Part shown: positions 8,094-18,147 of the stretch, piece after piece
How positions within the stretch are numbered: position 1 is the stretch's first letter
How the letters are laid out: each line of letters opens with the position of its first letter
Origin: DATFMP01 sp041477795
GTDB lineage: Bacteria; SAR324; JACQKK01
DNA length: 29,496 nt
Direction of reading: 5' to 3'
NCBI GenBank assembly: GCA_041477795.1
Contig: JBGOUY010000015.1
Coordinates: 1-29,496, forward strand
Program-made: the position numbers and the translations under genes
Notes under the pieces: model-generated
Databases searched by the model: none
Seen by the model: the letters and a program-made list of their open reading frames with translations, nothing else
Told to the model about the DNA's origin: nothing

Positions 8094-8716
8094 GCGGCGG
8101 CGCAGCGCTCGGCCAGGGACTCGGCACGGGGCAGCCCGTGGTCGTGCTGGCCGCCGGTCACGGCACGCGCATGGGCGGGCCCAAGGCCTTCACCGAACAC
8201 CACGGCCGCACCTTCCTCGAGCGCATCCTGGCGCGCTGCCGGGAGCGCGAGGCGCGCGTGACGCTGGTGACCGATCCGCGCTTCCGCGCGCGCATGGAGG
8301 CGCTGCTGGCGCGCCAGCCGCCACCCTTCCCCCGCATCGTGGAGGCGGACGGCACGCTGGACATGCTGGAGTCGCTGCGGGCCGCCCTGCGCGCCGGGCC
8401 CTACGAGCCGGGCCTGTGGCTGTGGCCGGTCGATGCGCCCTTCCTCTCCGCGGCGGGCTGGCAGCGCGCCAGCGAGCAGGCGGCCGCCGATCCGGGCGTG
8501 ATCTGGAAGCTGCGCGTGCGCGGCCGCACGGGCCATCCGCTCTGGCTGCCGTTCTACCTGACGCCGGCGATCCTGCGCGGCAGCTGGCCGGACGGCCTGC
8601 GCGGCGTGCTGGCCGCCCAGCCGCCCGAGCGCATCCAGGTGCTCACCCTGGACGACGAATACCTGGACGACGTGGACACGCCGGAACAGCTTGCCGGACT
8701 GGGCTGGCTCAACTAG
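8090..8716 (+). CDS. MobA/MocA-like NTP transferase
   Basis: Probable nucleotidyltransferase of the GT-A-like MobA fold, 208 aa. Signature loop LAAGHGTRMGGPK (20-32) binds the nucleotide phosphates; WPVDAPFL carries the metal-binding Asp (D115). GRTGHPLWLP resembles the RxGHP motif of MocA-type cytidylyltransferases, and VDTPEQL (195-201) is the usual C-terminal element. The GTG start at 8090 overlaps the preceding stop as GTGA, typical of translational coupling; no in-frame ATG gives a complete N-terminus. MobA and MocA load GMP or CMP on molybdopterin, but no molybdenum-cofactor gene is visible nearby. The substrate is therefore open; a sugar or alditol phosphate is an alternative. Confidence 0.8.
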   Translation: MSGGAALGQGLGTGQPVVVLAAGHGTRMGGPKAFTEHHGRTFLERILARCREREARVTLVTDPRFRARMEALLARQPPPFPRIVEADGTLDMLESLRAALRAGPYEPGLWLWPVDAPFLSAAGWQRASEQAAADPGVIWKLRVRGRTGHPLWLPFYLTPAILRGSWPDGLRGVLAAQPPERIQVLTLDDEYLDDVDTPEQLAGLGWLN

Positions 8717-8735
8717 CCGCCAGCAACCAACAGCA

Positions 8736-8873
8736 ATCCACAGATTTCACAGATGACACAGATTGAACTGCCCAAGCCGCGCGCCGATACCGCTGATTCC
8801 AAGTACCCACCCAAGTTGTGGTGAATCCGTGTCGCATTGCCAGATGACGCAAGAATCTGTGCAATCTTGGATA
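8736..8873. repeat. CACAGAT-type inverted-repeat intergenic element
   Basis: The left end ATCCACAGATTTCACAGAT and the right end, read on the other strand, ATCCAAGATTGCACAGAT pair with one gap and one mismatch over about 19 bases. They enclose a 138-bp stretch clearly poorer in GC than its surroundings. It fills the gap between the NTP transferase and the NudL-type gene. It codes for nothing I can recognise; a non-autonomous mobile element or dispersed intergenic repeat is likely. Confidence 0.65.
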
Positions 8874-8889
8874 GGTAGTTGCCGTTCCA

Positions 8890-9510
8890 ATGCCTACGCT
8901 CTCCGAAATCCAGCGCGCCCTGCAGCGCCACACGCCGCATATCCGGCCCTTCCAGGCGGAGCCCAACCGCGCCGCGGTGGCCATGATCCTGGCCGGCCCG
9001 CCCGCCGAGCTGAGCCTCGTCTTCATCCGCCGCGCCGAGCGCGAGGGCGATCCGTGGAGCGGGCACTACGCCTTCCCCGGCGGGCGCGCCCACGCCGACG
9101 ACCCCACGCCCCAGGCCGTCGCCGAGCGCGAGACGTGGGAGGAGGTCGGCCTGCGCCTGCAAGCGGAGCACCGGCTCGGGCCGCTCTCCGAGATGCCCGT
9201 GCGCCTGGGCGGCGTGGACACGGGCATGGTGCTCTCGCCGTTCCTGTACTATCTGGGCGAAGCCCTCGCGCCGCTTGCGCCCAATGGCGAGGTGGCCGCA
9301 GCCTACTGGGTGCCCCTCGCACACCTGTGGGACGGCGGCAACAGCACGCACCTGGAACTCGAGCGCAACCACACGCGCATGCTCTACCCCGCCATCCGCT
9401 ACCGCGACTACGTGATCTGGGGCCTCACCTTCCGCGTGCTGACCCTCTTCTCCGACATCCTGGACGATCCCCTGCCGCACCTGGAAGAAATCCCCGGCCT
9501 GGGGCGCTGA
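8890..9510 (+). CDS. nudL: NudL-type Nudix hydrolase (probable CoA pyrophosphatase)
   Basis: Predicted to hydrolyse the pyrophosphate bond of CoA and its derivatives; cytoplasmic. 206 aa, near the ~190-aa NudL family. The segment LVFIRRAER...WSGHYAFPGGR precedes a Nudix box (residues 65-88) ending RETWEEVGL with the metal-binding glutamates. As in E. coli NudL, the spacing from the first Gly to RE is one residue longer than the canonical GX5EX7RE box. IWGLTFRVL near the C-terminus matches the NudL-like IWGLTxxIL element. The ATG at 8890 lies 16 bases beyond the inverted-repeat element with no strong Shine-Dalgarno. It is convergent with the ferredoxin-like gene; repeat copy A lies between them. 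CoA specificity is a family inference. Confidence 0.85.
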   Translation: MPTLSEIQRALQRHTPHIRPFQAEPNRAAVAMILAGPPAELSLVFIRRAEREGDPWSGHYAFPGGRAHADDPTPQAVAERETWEEVGLRLQAEHRLGPLSEMPVRLGGVDTGMVLSPFLYYLGEALAPLAPNGEVAAAYWVPLAHLWDGGNSTHLELERNHTRMLYPAIRYRDYVIWGLTFRVLTLFSDILDDPLPHLEEIPGLGR

Positions 9511-9525
9511 GCGACGGCGCGGGCA

Positions 9526-9657
9526 CGCGGGGGCGCTGCCCCCGCACCCCCGGCAGGGAGCAAGCCCCCTGCACCTTTTTCACATCCAGCATGTGCGCGG
9601 CTGCAACGCAGCCGCGCACATTCAAAAGGGGTGCGCGAGGGGGCTTGCTCCCTCGCA
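9526..9657 (+). repeat. Dispersed repeat family, copy A (complete)
   Basis: Contains AGGGAGCAAGCCCCCT at 9555-9570 and its exact reverse complement at 9638-9653. These flank a perfect 12-bp hairpin, GTGCGCGGCTGC-AAC-GCAGCCGCGCAC, at 9593-9619. A second small hairpin, TTGGGG-TTGTT-CCCCAA, follows at 9661-9677. The element sits between two convergent genes; the TAG of the minus-strand ferredoxin-like gene is 24 bases from its TGCGAGGG end. The flank GGGGGCGCTGCCCCC is shared with copy B. Confidence 0.9.
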
Positions 9658-9681
9658 AGGTTGGGGTTGTTCCCCAATCTG

Positions 9682-10443
9682 CTAGCGGTTGCCACCGCGC
9701 GCGGCCTCCAGCTCGCGCAGGCTGGCGGTGTAGTGGTGGGCGATCGCGGCGGCGTCGTAGCGGAAGGCGGGGCCGACCGGGCAGGCCAGCCGCGCGAGGC
9801 AGGTGCTGCGGCAGGGGGAGTGCGGCGCCAGGCGGAAGTCCGCGCAGGCGCGCCAGTCGAAGCCGCTCTTGTGCACCGCGCCGGCCGGGCAGGCCGCCTC
9901 GCACGGCGCGGGGCAGGGGGTGCAGGGGCTCTCGCCCGCGGGGGCGCTGGGGGGCACGGCCAGCACCGTGAGCAGGGCCCCGCGCAGGGCCCACCAGGGG
10001 CCGGCCTGCGGCTCGATGATGACGCCGAAGGGCGCGCGCTCCAGCCAGGGCGCCGACCCGAGCAGGCGCGGGAAGCCCAAGAGCTGCCGCGCGTGGCGGA
10101 AGGGATACACGCTGACGAGCGAGGGATCGGTGGCGTGCAGCGCCGTGGCGAGCGTCTCCACGGTGCGCTCGCTGTGGCGGTCGATGGGGTCCGCGGCGGG
10201 GTCGGGCACGGCGCCGAGCGTGGCCCGCAGCCCGCGCCAGAGCGCCGGCCCGGCGGAGCCCAGCACGAGCGCGCAGCGGTAGCCCGGGTGCAGCGTCGCG
10301 GGCGTGCGGGCGCTGCGGGATTGACGCGCCGGCGTGGCAAAGAGCGGATCGATGGCCGCGCGCGGCACGGCCCAGGCAAGATTCAGCCCCGCGGCAGCGG
10401 CCTGCTCACGGAGACGGGGCCAGGGCGTGGAGTCCGCGGGCAA
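9682..10443 (-). CDS. Two-[4Fe-4S] ferredoxin-like protein (QueG-like C-terminal half)
   Basis: 253 aa, probably cytoplasmic. The C-terminal third has a first cluster motif CTPCPAPCEAACP (C174, C177, C181, C185) and a second set at C200, C211, C215 and C221 (CRSTCLARLACP), enough for two [4Fe-4S] clusters. The N-terminal 165 residues (YRCALVLGSAGPALWRGLRA, DPIDRHSE) resemble conserved proteobacterial ferredoxin-annotated proteins and are distantly QueG/MMACHC-like; this is not a bona fide epoxyqueuosine reductase. The start is TTG at 10443, chosen because GGAGGAG lies four bases upstream and no ATG or GTG gives the full N-terminus. A large perfect palindrome lies about 85-110 bases upstream. 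Biochemical role unknown. Confidence 0.8.
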   Translation of the reverse strand: MPADSTPWPRLREQAAAAGLNLAWAVPRAAIDPLFATPARQSRSARTPATLHPGYRCALVLGSAGPALWRGLRATLGAVPDPAADPIDRHSERTVETLATALHATDPSLVSVYPFRHARQLLGFPRLLGSAPWLERAPFGVIIEPQAGPWWALRGALLTVLAVPPSAPAGESPCTPCPAPCEAACPAGAVHKSGFDWRACADFRLAPHSPCRSTCLARLACPVGPAFRYDAAAIAHHYTASLRELEAARGGNR

Positions 10444-10527
10444 GGGGCTCCTCCGCTGCAGGGGAACGGGCGGGCAGCCACGCGGGCACCGCGGCTAGGG
10501 CGGCGGCAGCGGCCGCGTCGGCGGAGT

Positions 10528-10551
10528 AGGGGCATAGCATGCTATGCCCCT
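10528..10551. promoter_or_regulatory. 24-bp perfect palindrome upstream of the ferredoxin-like gene
   Basis: AGGGGCATAGCA followed immediately by its exact reverse complement. It lies about 85 bases upstream of the TTG start of the ferredoxin-like gene and about 50 bases past the LysM/SPOR stop. With no loop and no T-run on either side, it fits a dimeric-regulator operator better than an intrinsic terminator; the regulator is unknown. Confidence 0.55.
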
Positions 10552-10599
10552 GCAGCTACATCTTGGGGTCGCGCAGCGCGCAGTCACCCGGGCACGCTG

Positions 10600-11742
10600 C
10601 TAGGAGCGCGCTTCGCCCAGGAACATGGGCTGGCCGGGCAGCGTCTCCTCGAACTTGTCCACCTTGAGGGTCTTGGCATCGCCCCAGGGCTCGCCCGACT
10701 TGCCCTGCAGCAGCTTCTTGGCGGCGTCCTCGCTGCCGAAGAAGCCGATGCGCACGCGGTACACGAAGCGCTTGGTGAGCTCGTTCTTCGTCTGCCAGAT
10801 GTAGGAGAAGTCGCCCGCCTTGGCCACGAGGTGCAGGTCGCTCAGCGCGGCGGCGTGCGTGTCGCGGTCGCGCAGCTCCACCACCCACGGATTGGCCAGC
10901 AGCGCCCCGAAGACGAGGCCCTCGCCGCGCTGCTCCGCCGCGCTGGGCTGCACGACCCACAGCGCCTCGGGGAAGAAGTTCTGCTTGGCGTAGCGCTCCT
11001 TGATCTCCGCGCCCAGCGCCTTGGCCTTGGCCTCCGAATCGTAAAAGCCCGAGCGGATGCGGTAGAAGGTCTGGCCCTTGTCCTCATGGCGATAGAGGTA
11101 GGCGTAGTAGCCGTCCTTCATCAGCGTGCGCACGACGAACTGGCCGCGCTTGAACTGGCGCTCGTTCATGGAGGCGAGCTGGAAGGTGTACTTCTTCTCG
11201 CCGGAGACCTCCGCGCGGGGCTGGCCATCGGGCTTCACGGTGAGCCGCTGGCCCTGGGCGATCATGACCTTCCAGTCCTGCTCCTGGTCATTGATGAAGG
11301 CCCACTCGATCTTGTCGCGGTTCTGGATGAGGATCGTGCGCCACTGCCAGGGATTGTCCACCAGGCCGCTTTCGCGGGCGATGTGCCACAGGTTCTCGCC
11401 GGCCTTGACCGTGTAGGTGCGGCCACCGCCCGGGGCGGGCTCGCTGCGCGCGCCCGTCCCGGCCAGCTTCTCGCCGGAGATGCCCGCGGCGGACTTGCCC
11501 TGCTCGATGGTGGTGCTGACCGAGGACCTGCCCTTCTGGATGGTCTGGTCGACCTTCGCGACGAAGTCCTTGATGACCTTGAGCCGCGAGTCGGTCTGGA
11601 TGCGTTCGCGGTTGATGTAGTACAGCGCGGAGACGACCCCGGCCATCAGGATCACCAGGCCCAGCAACCCCCAGATCAGGGTGCTGCTGCCCTTGCGCTT
11701 GGGTTTGCCCTTCGCTCTGGCCGGTTCGGGTTGCTTCGCCAT
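10600..11742 (-). CDS. Membrane-anchored LysM/SPOR envelope protein
   Basis: 380 aa, predicted single-pass inner-membrane protein with the bulk in the periplasm, binding peptidoglycan. A basic N-terminus (KGKPKRKG) precedes one membrane helix (about 21-42, LIWGLLGLVILMAGVVSAL). A helical stalk follows, then a LysM domain (about 109-170, TYTVKAGENLWHIARESG to GQRLTVKP). Next come a SPOR-like domain (about 184-265, KYTFQLASM...FYRIRSGFYDSEAKA) and a weaker second SPOR-like repeat (about 286-370, VYRVRIGFFGSEDAAKKLL). The ATG at 11742 has AAGGAAGGG upstream; the frame opens earlier at 11808, but without a better site. A likely role is peptidoglycan or septum association. It stands alone, with 357 non-coding bases upstream. 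Confidence 0.85.
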   Translation of the reverse strand: MAKQPEPARAKGKPKRKGSSTLIWGLLGLVILMAGVVSALYYINRERIQTDSRLKVIKDFVAKVDQTIQKGRSSVSTTIEQGKSAAGISGEKLAGTGARSEPAPGGGRTYTVKAGENLWHIARESGLVDNPWQWRTILIQNRDKIEWAFINDQEQDWKVMIAQGQRLTVKPDGQPRAEVSGEKKYTFQLASMNERQFKRGQFVVRTLMKDGYYAYLYRHEDKGQTFYRIRSGFYDSEAKAKALGAEIKERYAKQNFFPEALWVVQPSAAEQRGEGLVFGALLANPWVVELRDRDTHAAALSDLHLVAKAGDFSYIWQTKNELTKRFVYRVRIGFFGSEDAAKKLLQGKSGEPWGDAKTLKVDKFEETLPGQPMFLGEARS

Positions 11743-12099
11743 GGCAGTAGCCCTTCCTTGCGCCGTTGGATGTCCCGGATTCGCCCGTCCCGTCCCTGGG
11801 CAGGGCACGCGTCCCGGTGCCGCAGAGGCGCGGCGGTGCGGGCGGTGGGTGGCATCGGCTGGGGCGCCGCGCGCGCTGGCTTAGCGGACGCGTCTGCGCG
11901 GCCTTGCCCGACGGGCAGTGGCGGGTACTCGGACAGGGCGGGTCGCTCCGGGGCGATCGCCGCCATGCCCCCACTGCCTCATGTATAGCCCACTCCCCGT
12001 GCGATATCTACTATCCGATATCTAAACCAGCAAACGAAATGCCTTTCCGTTTCATAGGGATACGGCAGGCACGGCCAACCGCTGCCGTCCCTGCCCCCC
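11743..12099. other. 357-bp intergenic region with a lower-GC core
   Basis: It lies between the gmhB stop and the LysM/SPOR start, both on the minus strand. I see no gene. Around 12000-12055 the GC content drops. There the octamer CGATATCT appears twice, 14 bases apart (12002-12009 and 12016-12023), next to an imperfect palindrome AAACGAAA-TGCC-TTTCCGTTT (about 12033-12053). These could be operator or promoter elements for the LysM/SPOR gene; a minus-strand TATACA near 11980 is a weak -10 candidate. Confidence 0.4.
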
Positions 12100-12684
12100 T
12101 CAGCCCTGCGCGACGATCCAATCCAGCGCCGCCGCCACGTCGTCGAACACCTGCCCGCCGCGCGCGCGGAAGTCCGGCGGCAGCGCGGCTTCGGTCTCCC
12201 TGCCGTAGCCGGTGCGCACGAGCACGGGAATCACGCCCAGCTCGGCGCCCGTCTCCAGATCGCTGGCCTTGTCGCCCACCATGAACGCGCCGCGCAGCCC
12301 CTCCCGTGACAAATTCAATTCCTGGGCCGCGCGCAACAGCATGCCGGCGCCGGGCTTGCGATCGGGGTGCTCGCGGTCGTAGGGCGGGCGCCCCTGCGGG
12401 TGGTAGGGGCAGTAGAAATAGCCGTCCAGCGACGCGCCCGCCTGCGCCAGCAGCGCCTGCAGGTGCCGGCCGCTTTCCTGCGCGAAGGCTGCGCTGATGA
12501 GGCCGCGCGCGACGGCGGATTGGTTGGTCACGACGATCAGGGGATGCCCGGCCGCGCGGGCCGCGCGCAGGGCCGGCGCCACGCCAGGCAGCAGGCGCAT
12601 CTGCTCGAGCCGCTGCAGGTAGCCCACTTCCTCGATGAGCGTGCCGTCGCGATCCAGGAAGATCGGCGCGCGAGGGGCGGTCAT
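12100..12684 (-). CDS. gmhB: D-glycero-D-manno-heptose-1,7-bisphosphate 7-phosphatase (GmhB, HAD family)
   Basis: Removes the C7 phosphate of heptose bisphosphate in ADP-heptose synthesis for the LPS inner core; cytoplasmic. 194 aa, normal for GmhB. HAD motif I DRDGT (D11, D13), motif II VVTNQS (51-56), the K110 region RKPGAGML, and motif IV VGDKASDLETG. The zinc loop starts as usual (YCPYHPQG, C92 and H95), but the expected CDC cysteines are replaced by EHPDRKP, so the classical Cys3-His zinc site is incomplete. The ATG at 12684 is 6 bases after the acyltransferase stop. It is the last gene of the uvrA-led cluster. Related HAD phosphatases (histidinol phosphatase) are less likely given the LPS acyltransferase neighbour. 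Confidence 0.88.
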   Translation of the reverse strand: MTAPRAPIFLDRDGTLIEEVGYLQRLEQMRLLPGVAPALRAARAAGHPLIVVTNQSAVARGLISAAFAQESGRHLQALLAQAGASLDGYFYCPYHPQGRPPYDREHPDRKPGAGMLLRAAQELNLSREGLRGAFMVGDKASDLETGAELGVIPVLVRTGYGRETEAALPPDFRARGGQVFDDVAAALDWIVAQG

Positions 12685-12690
12685 GGGCGC

Positions 12691-13707
12691 TCACGGAACG
12701 GAGCGGCGCGGCGCGGCGGCCGCACCGGCGGCGCCCGGCGGCGGTTCGCCACGCAGGAAGGCGCGGTTGGTCTCGCTGAGGTCCGCCGCGCGGGGCGGGG
12801 CGCGCCAGCGCCGGTGCATCCAGAAGTACTGCTCGGGGTGCCGGCGCACGGCGCCTTCCAGCAGGTCGAAGAAGGCCTGCGTGATGCGCAGCAGGTCCAG
12901 CTCGTCGTTGCCGCTGGGCGGCGGGACGGGCAGCGGCGTGAGGCGCACGCGGTAGCGGAAGCGGCCGACCTTGTACGCCTCCCCGAACAGCGCCGGCACG
13001 CCGGTGTGCTGGATCAGCGAGGCCGGCCCGGGCGCCGCGCTGACCGGCCGCCCGAAGAAGCGCACGAAGTGCCGGTTGCGGCTGAAGTGCTGGTCGGCGG
13101 CGATGCCCAGCGTCCCGCCCGCCTTGAGCGCGCGCAGCATGCCGCGCATGGCGGCCTGCTTGGAGATCGTGCCCACGCCCATGCGCTCGCGCATGGCGTT
13201 GATATAGTCGTCCGCCCGCGCATTGTGCTGCCGGCCCACGTACGCCGCGTAGGGCTGCCGGTGCGCCGCCAGGCCCATGCTGAGCAGCTCCCAGTTGCCC
13301 AGGTGGCCGGACACGACGAGCGCGCCCTTGCCCTGCGCCAGCGCGGCATCGAGCAGCTCGGGATTGTCCAGCACGACGTAGGGGCTCAGGTCGTCCCGCG
13401 GCACACGCGGGAGGCAGAGGAACTCGGCGATCAGGGAACCGAAGTGCCGGTAACAGCGCGCGGCCAGCCGCCAGCGCGCGGCCGGGTCCAGCCGGTCGCC
13501 AAAGGCGATCGCCAGGCTCTCCAGCGTCGTGCGCCGCTCCAGGCGCAGGCCGTGGAACAGGAACCAGCCCAGCCCCGCGCCCAGCCAGCTCGCCGCCCGC
13601 AGCGGGACGGGGCGCAGCAGGCCCTGCAGCAGCCGGATCGCTGCCATTTCCAGCAGAGAGCGAACGCGTGGCGAAGAGTCCATCGTCCCGGCCGGGGTGT
13701 GCCGCAT
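12691..13707 (-). CDS. LpxL/HtrB-family lipid A-type acyltransferase
   Basis: Inner-membrane acyltransferase of the lysophospholipid/lipid A late-acyltransferase family, moving an acyl chain from acyl-ACP to a lipid A precursor or a related lipid. 338 aa. Catalytic HX4E motif GHLGNWE (H135, E140), followed by YVGRQHNARADDYIN, GTLGIAADQHFSR and the C-terminal YFWMHRRWR typical of the family. An N-terminal hydrophobic stretch (about 35-55) is the usual membrane anchor. The start ATG at 13707 overlaps the previous stop as TGATG, showing coupling; a later ATG at 13683 is possible but loses this link. A Pro/Ala-rich tail (PPPGAAGAAAAP) is extra. The acceptor lipid cannot be assigned from sequence. 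Confidence 0.88.
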   Translation of the reverse strand: MRHTPAGTMDSSPRVRSLLEMAAIRLLQGLLRPVPLRAASWLGAGLGWFLFHGLRLERRTTLESLAIAFGDRLDPAARWRLAARCYRHFGSLIAEFLCLPRVPRDDLSPYVVLDNPELLDAALAQGKGALVVSGHLGNWELLSMGLAAHRQPYAAYVGRQHNARADDYINAMRERMGVGTISKQAAMRGMLRALKAGGTLGIAADQHFSRNRHFVRFFGRPVSAAPGPASLIQHTGVPALFGEAYKVGRFRYRVRLTPLPVPPPSGNDELDLLRITQAFFDLLEGAVRRHPEQYFWMHRRWRAPPRAADLSETNRAFLRGEPPPGAAGAAAAPRRSVP

Positions 13708-14159
13708 CAAAACTTCAGGTCGAGCACACGGGCGGTAAAGCCGGTGATGCGGCGGGGATCATCGCGGGAGGTGATCAGCATGAAGGGCGGCGTGGAGAGC
13801 TGCGCCAAGGGCGGCAGAGGCGGCGGGCCCCCGGCGCCGGTGAAGGTGCTGCTGCCCGGATCGAAGGTGATGCCCTGGTACACCAGGAACAGCGCTACCC
13901 CCAGGCCCAGCACGCCGCCGGTCGTGGCGCCGGTGATGGTGGAGTTGCGCGCGTCGCTTGGCGCGGACTTGTTGGAGGAGGCGATCACCGCCGCCGCCAC
14001 GCCCAGCGTGGCCCCCACGGCCGAGCCCCAGATCACGTTGAAGAACACGTTCTGCATGACGGGCTTGGGCGGTTCCTGCGCCTGGGCCGGCCCGTAGCAG
14101 AGCAGGGGCAGCACCAGGCTCAGCAGCAACGCTTTGGCGAGAGGGGACAGGAATCGCAT
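13707..14159 (-). CDS. Small exported glycine-zipper protein 2
   Basis: 150 aa, no recognised family. A clear signal peptide (residues 1-28, cleavage after AQA-Q) is followed by two Gly/Ala-rich hydrophobic segments (about 43-62, WGSAVGATLGVAAAVIA, and 77-98, GATTGGVLGLGVALFLVY). Then come a Pro-rich stretch and a C-terminus ending VLDLKF. The layout matches the preceding gene product segment by segment, so the two appear to be tandem paralogues. The ATG at 14159 sits 26 bases after the upstream stop; its own stop overlaps the acyltransferase start (TGATG). A terminal Phe is common in outer-membrane proteins, but two helix-like Gly-rich segments argue for a glycine-zipper membrane protein. 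Location and role unknown. Confidence 0.75.
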   Translation of the reverse strand: MRFLSPLAKALLLSLVLPLLCYGPAQAQEPPKPVMQNVFFNVIWGSAVGATLGVAAAVIASSNKSAPSDARNSTITGATTGGVLGLGVALFLVYQGITFDPGSSTFTGAGGPPPLPPLAQLSTPPFMLITSRDDPRRITGFTARVLDLKF

Positions 14160-14185
14160 CGGGAGGCCGGGGCGCGTTGGATCGC

Positions 14186-14623
14186 TCAGAAGTGTAGGCT
14201 GAACACAGGCACGCGCAACCCGGGTCCCACCGGTTGCGCTGCGTCGCGGTGCGCCAGCAGGTAGGGCTGCCCGTTCAGGTCGGCCACCGGATCGGCGCTG
14301 ATCCGGTTGCGCGGGTCCAGCGGGTTCTGGGCCGCCGCGGTCGGGAAGATCGCCGAGCGCTGCAGCACGTACAGGCCGAAGCCCGCACCCAGGATGGAGC
14401 CCCACGCCGCGCCGACGGCGATGCTGTCGCCGAGGTTGTTGCCGGGATTGGCCGGGTCGGTCAGCCAGACCAGCGCACCCACAGCCACTCCGGCGACGAC
14501 GCCGAGCGCGGTCCACTCGAACTCCGCCCGCATGACCAGCGGTCCGCGCTCCTGCGCCAGCGCCGCGGACTGGGATACGGCGACCAGCAGCGCGGCCAGC
14601 ACGACCATCCGTTTCAGAACCAT
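14186..14623 (-). CDS. Small exported glycine-zipper protein 1
   Basis: 145 aa, no recognised family. The signal peptide (about 1-24, KRMVVLAALLVAVSQSAALA-Q) is followed by two Gly-rich hydrophobic segments (TALGVVAGVAVGALVWL and AVGAAWGSILGAGFGLYVL), a polar region with QNPLDPRNRISADPVADLNG, and a C-terminus ending PVFSLHF. It aligns with the next gene product through signal, both glycine-zipper segments, the xIF/ITF element and the F-terminus. Start ATG 14623 has GGGAGG only two bases away; the same short spacing is seen at amtB. An ATG at 14608 is the alternative. It begins 19 bases after the uvrA-family stop, so it belongs to that transcript. Envelope location is inferred. Confidence 0.75.
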   Translation of the reverse strand: MVLKRMVVLAALLVAVSQSAALAQERGPLVMRAEFEWTALGVVAGVAVGALVWLTDPANPGNNLGDSIAVGAAWGSILGAGFGLYVLQRSAIFPTAAAQNPLDPRNRISADPVADLNGQPYLLAHRDAAQPVGPGLRVPVFSLHF

Positions 14624-14642
14624 AGCCTCCCACACTGGCAGT

Positions 14643-17558
<2,916 letters not shown>

Positions 17559-17589
17559 TGCTGCCTCAATCCATCGAGGTTGCCAAAGT

Positions 17590-17603
17590 GGACCAGTCTA
17601 GCA
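17590..17603 (-). promoter_or_regulatory. Extended -10 promoter-like site upstream of the uvrA-family gene
   Basis: Minus-strand TGCTAGACTGGTCC, identical over 14 bases to the site before the patatin gene. The TAGACT lies about 37 bases before the ATG. No LexA-type CTG-N10-CAG box is visible in the intergenic region, so SOS control is not supported. Confidence 0.5.
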
Positions 17604-17637
17604 CGCGCAGTGCGGCGCGGGGGATTGAATCCACGAT

Positions 17638-18147
17638 TTAGGCGTGTTCTCCCTTGAGGCCCAGAGCGTCGAGAAGATCCCAGGCTTTTTGCAACCGTTC
17701 CGGCGTCGCCTTTAGTGGCTTCAACTGCCGAACTCGGTCGTTAATCTTATCGCTGTCCCCAAGGTCTCTGAAATACTGGATGGTAGCTGCCAACTCCAAG
17801 ACGATTGCCGAATACCCTTTCAAGACCCCGAGTTTCTCAAGTACGACCTCGGCATCAAGCGCGCCGATGCGAGTCGGGGGCTCCGCGTCGGTGCGATAAA
17901 CGACATAAGGGACTTCGTGAAATCCCCGTCTCTCTTCTGGCTTCAGAAGTCCGGTAGCCACCGAGGCATCTGTTTCGAAAGCCAGATCAGAGGAAAACGG
18001 GCCGTAGTTGTGATATTCGAACTCAAACCCGCTGCCCAGGCCGCAGGCGTCAAGCAGGTATACCGTCTTTTGGAGCCGGGTTTTCCCGACAATCTCCCCC
18101 CCGTTTGCCGCCACAAGCTCAACGACCAAGTCCATTTGGTCAGTCAT
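17638..18147 (-). CDS. YwgA-like protein, partner of the HD phosphohydrolase
   Basis: 169 aa, soluble. The N-terminal region RLQKTVYLLDACGL...FEFEYHNYGPFSSDL resembles Bacillus YwgA and, more remotely, the Panacea/SocA-type fold (KLQKLxYxA...YGPF). The C-terminal half is helical and unassigned. It starts at ATG 18147, overlapping the HD gene's TGA by four bases (ATGA), with GGAGG seven bases upstream; an upstream TTG (18165) is in frame but inside the HD gene and unnecessary. In Bacillus, ywgA lies beside ywfO, which encodes an HD phosphohydrolase, so the pairing itself supports both calls. Codon use and GC are clearly lower than in the flanking genes, pointing to transfer. Molecular function unknown: regulator, antitoxin-like or effector. 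Confidence 0.8.
   Translation of the reverse strand: MTDQMDLVVELVAANGGEIVGKTRLQKTVYLLDACGLGSGFEFEYHNYGPFSSDLAFETDASVATGLLKPEERRGFHEVPYVVYRTDAEPPTRIGALDAEVVLEKLGVLKGYSAIVLELAATIQYFRDLGDSDKINDRVRQLKPLKATPERLQKAWDLLDALGLKGEHA

Noticed and set aside
9955..9994. Other in-frame or overlapping starts for the ferredoxin-like gene
   Set aside because: Alternative frames there (for example one starting at 9994) are shadows; the TTG at 10443 with GGAGGAG gives the complete protein.
9682..10443. Ferredoxin-like gene as epoxyqueuosine reductase QueG
   Set aside because: It is shorter than QueG (253 versus about 380 aa), lacks QueG's C-terminal HEAT-like part, and the N-terminal half does not show QueG's conserved motifs.
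17559..17637. LexA/SOS box upstream of the uvrA-family gene
   Set aside because: No CTG-N10-CAG or similar site found in the intergenic region.
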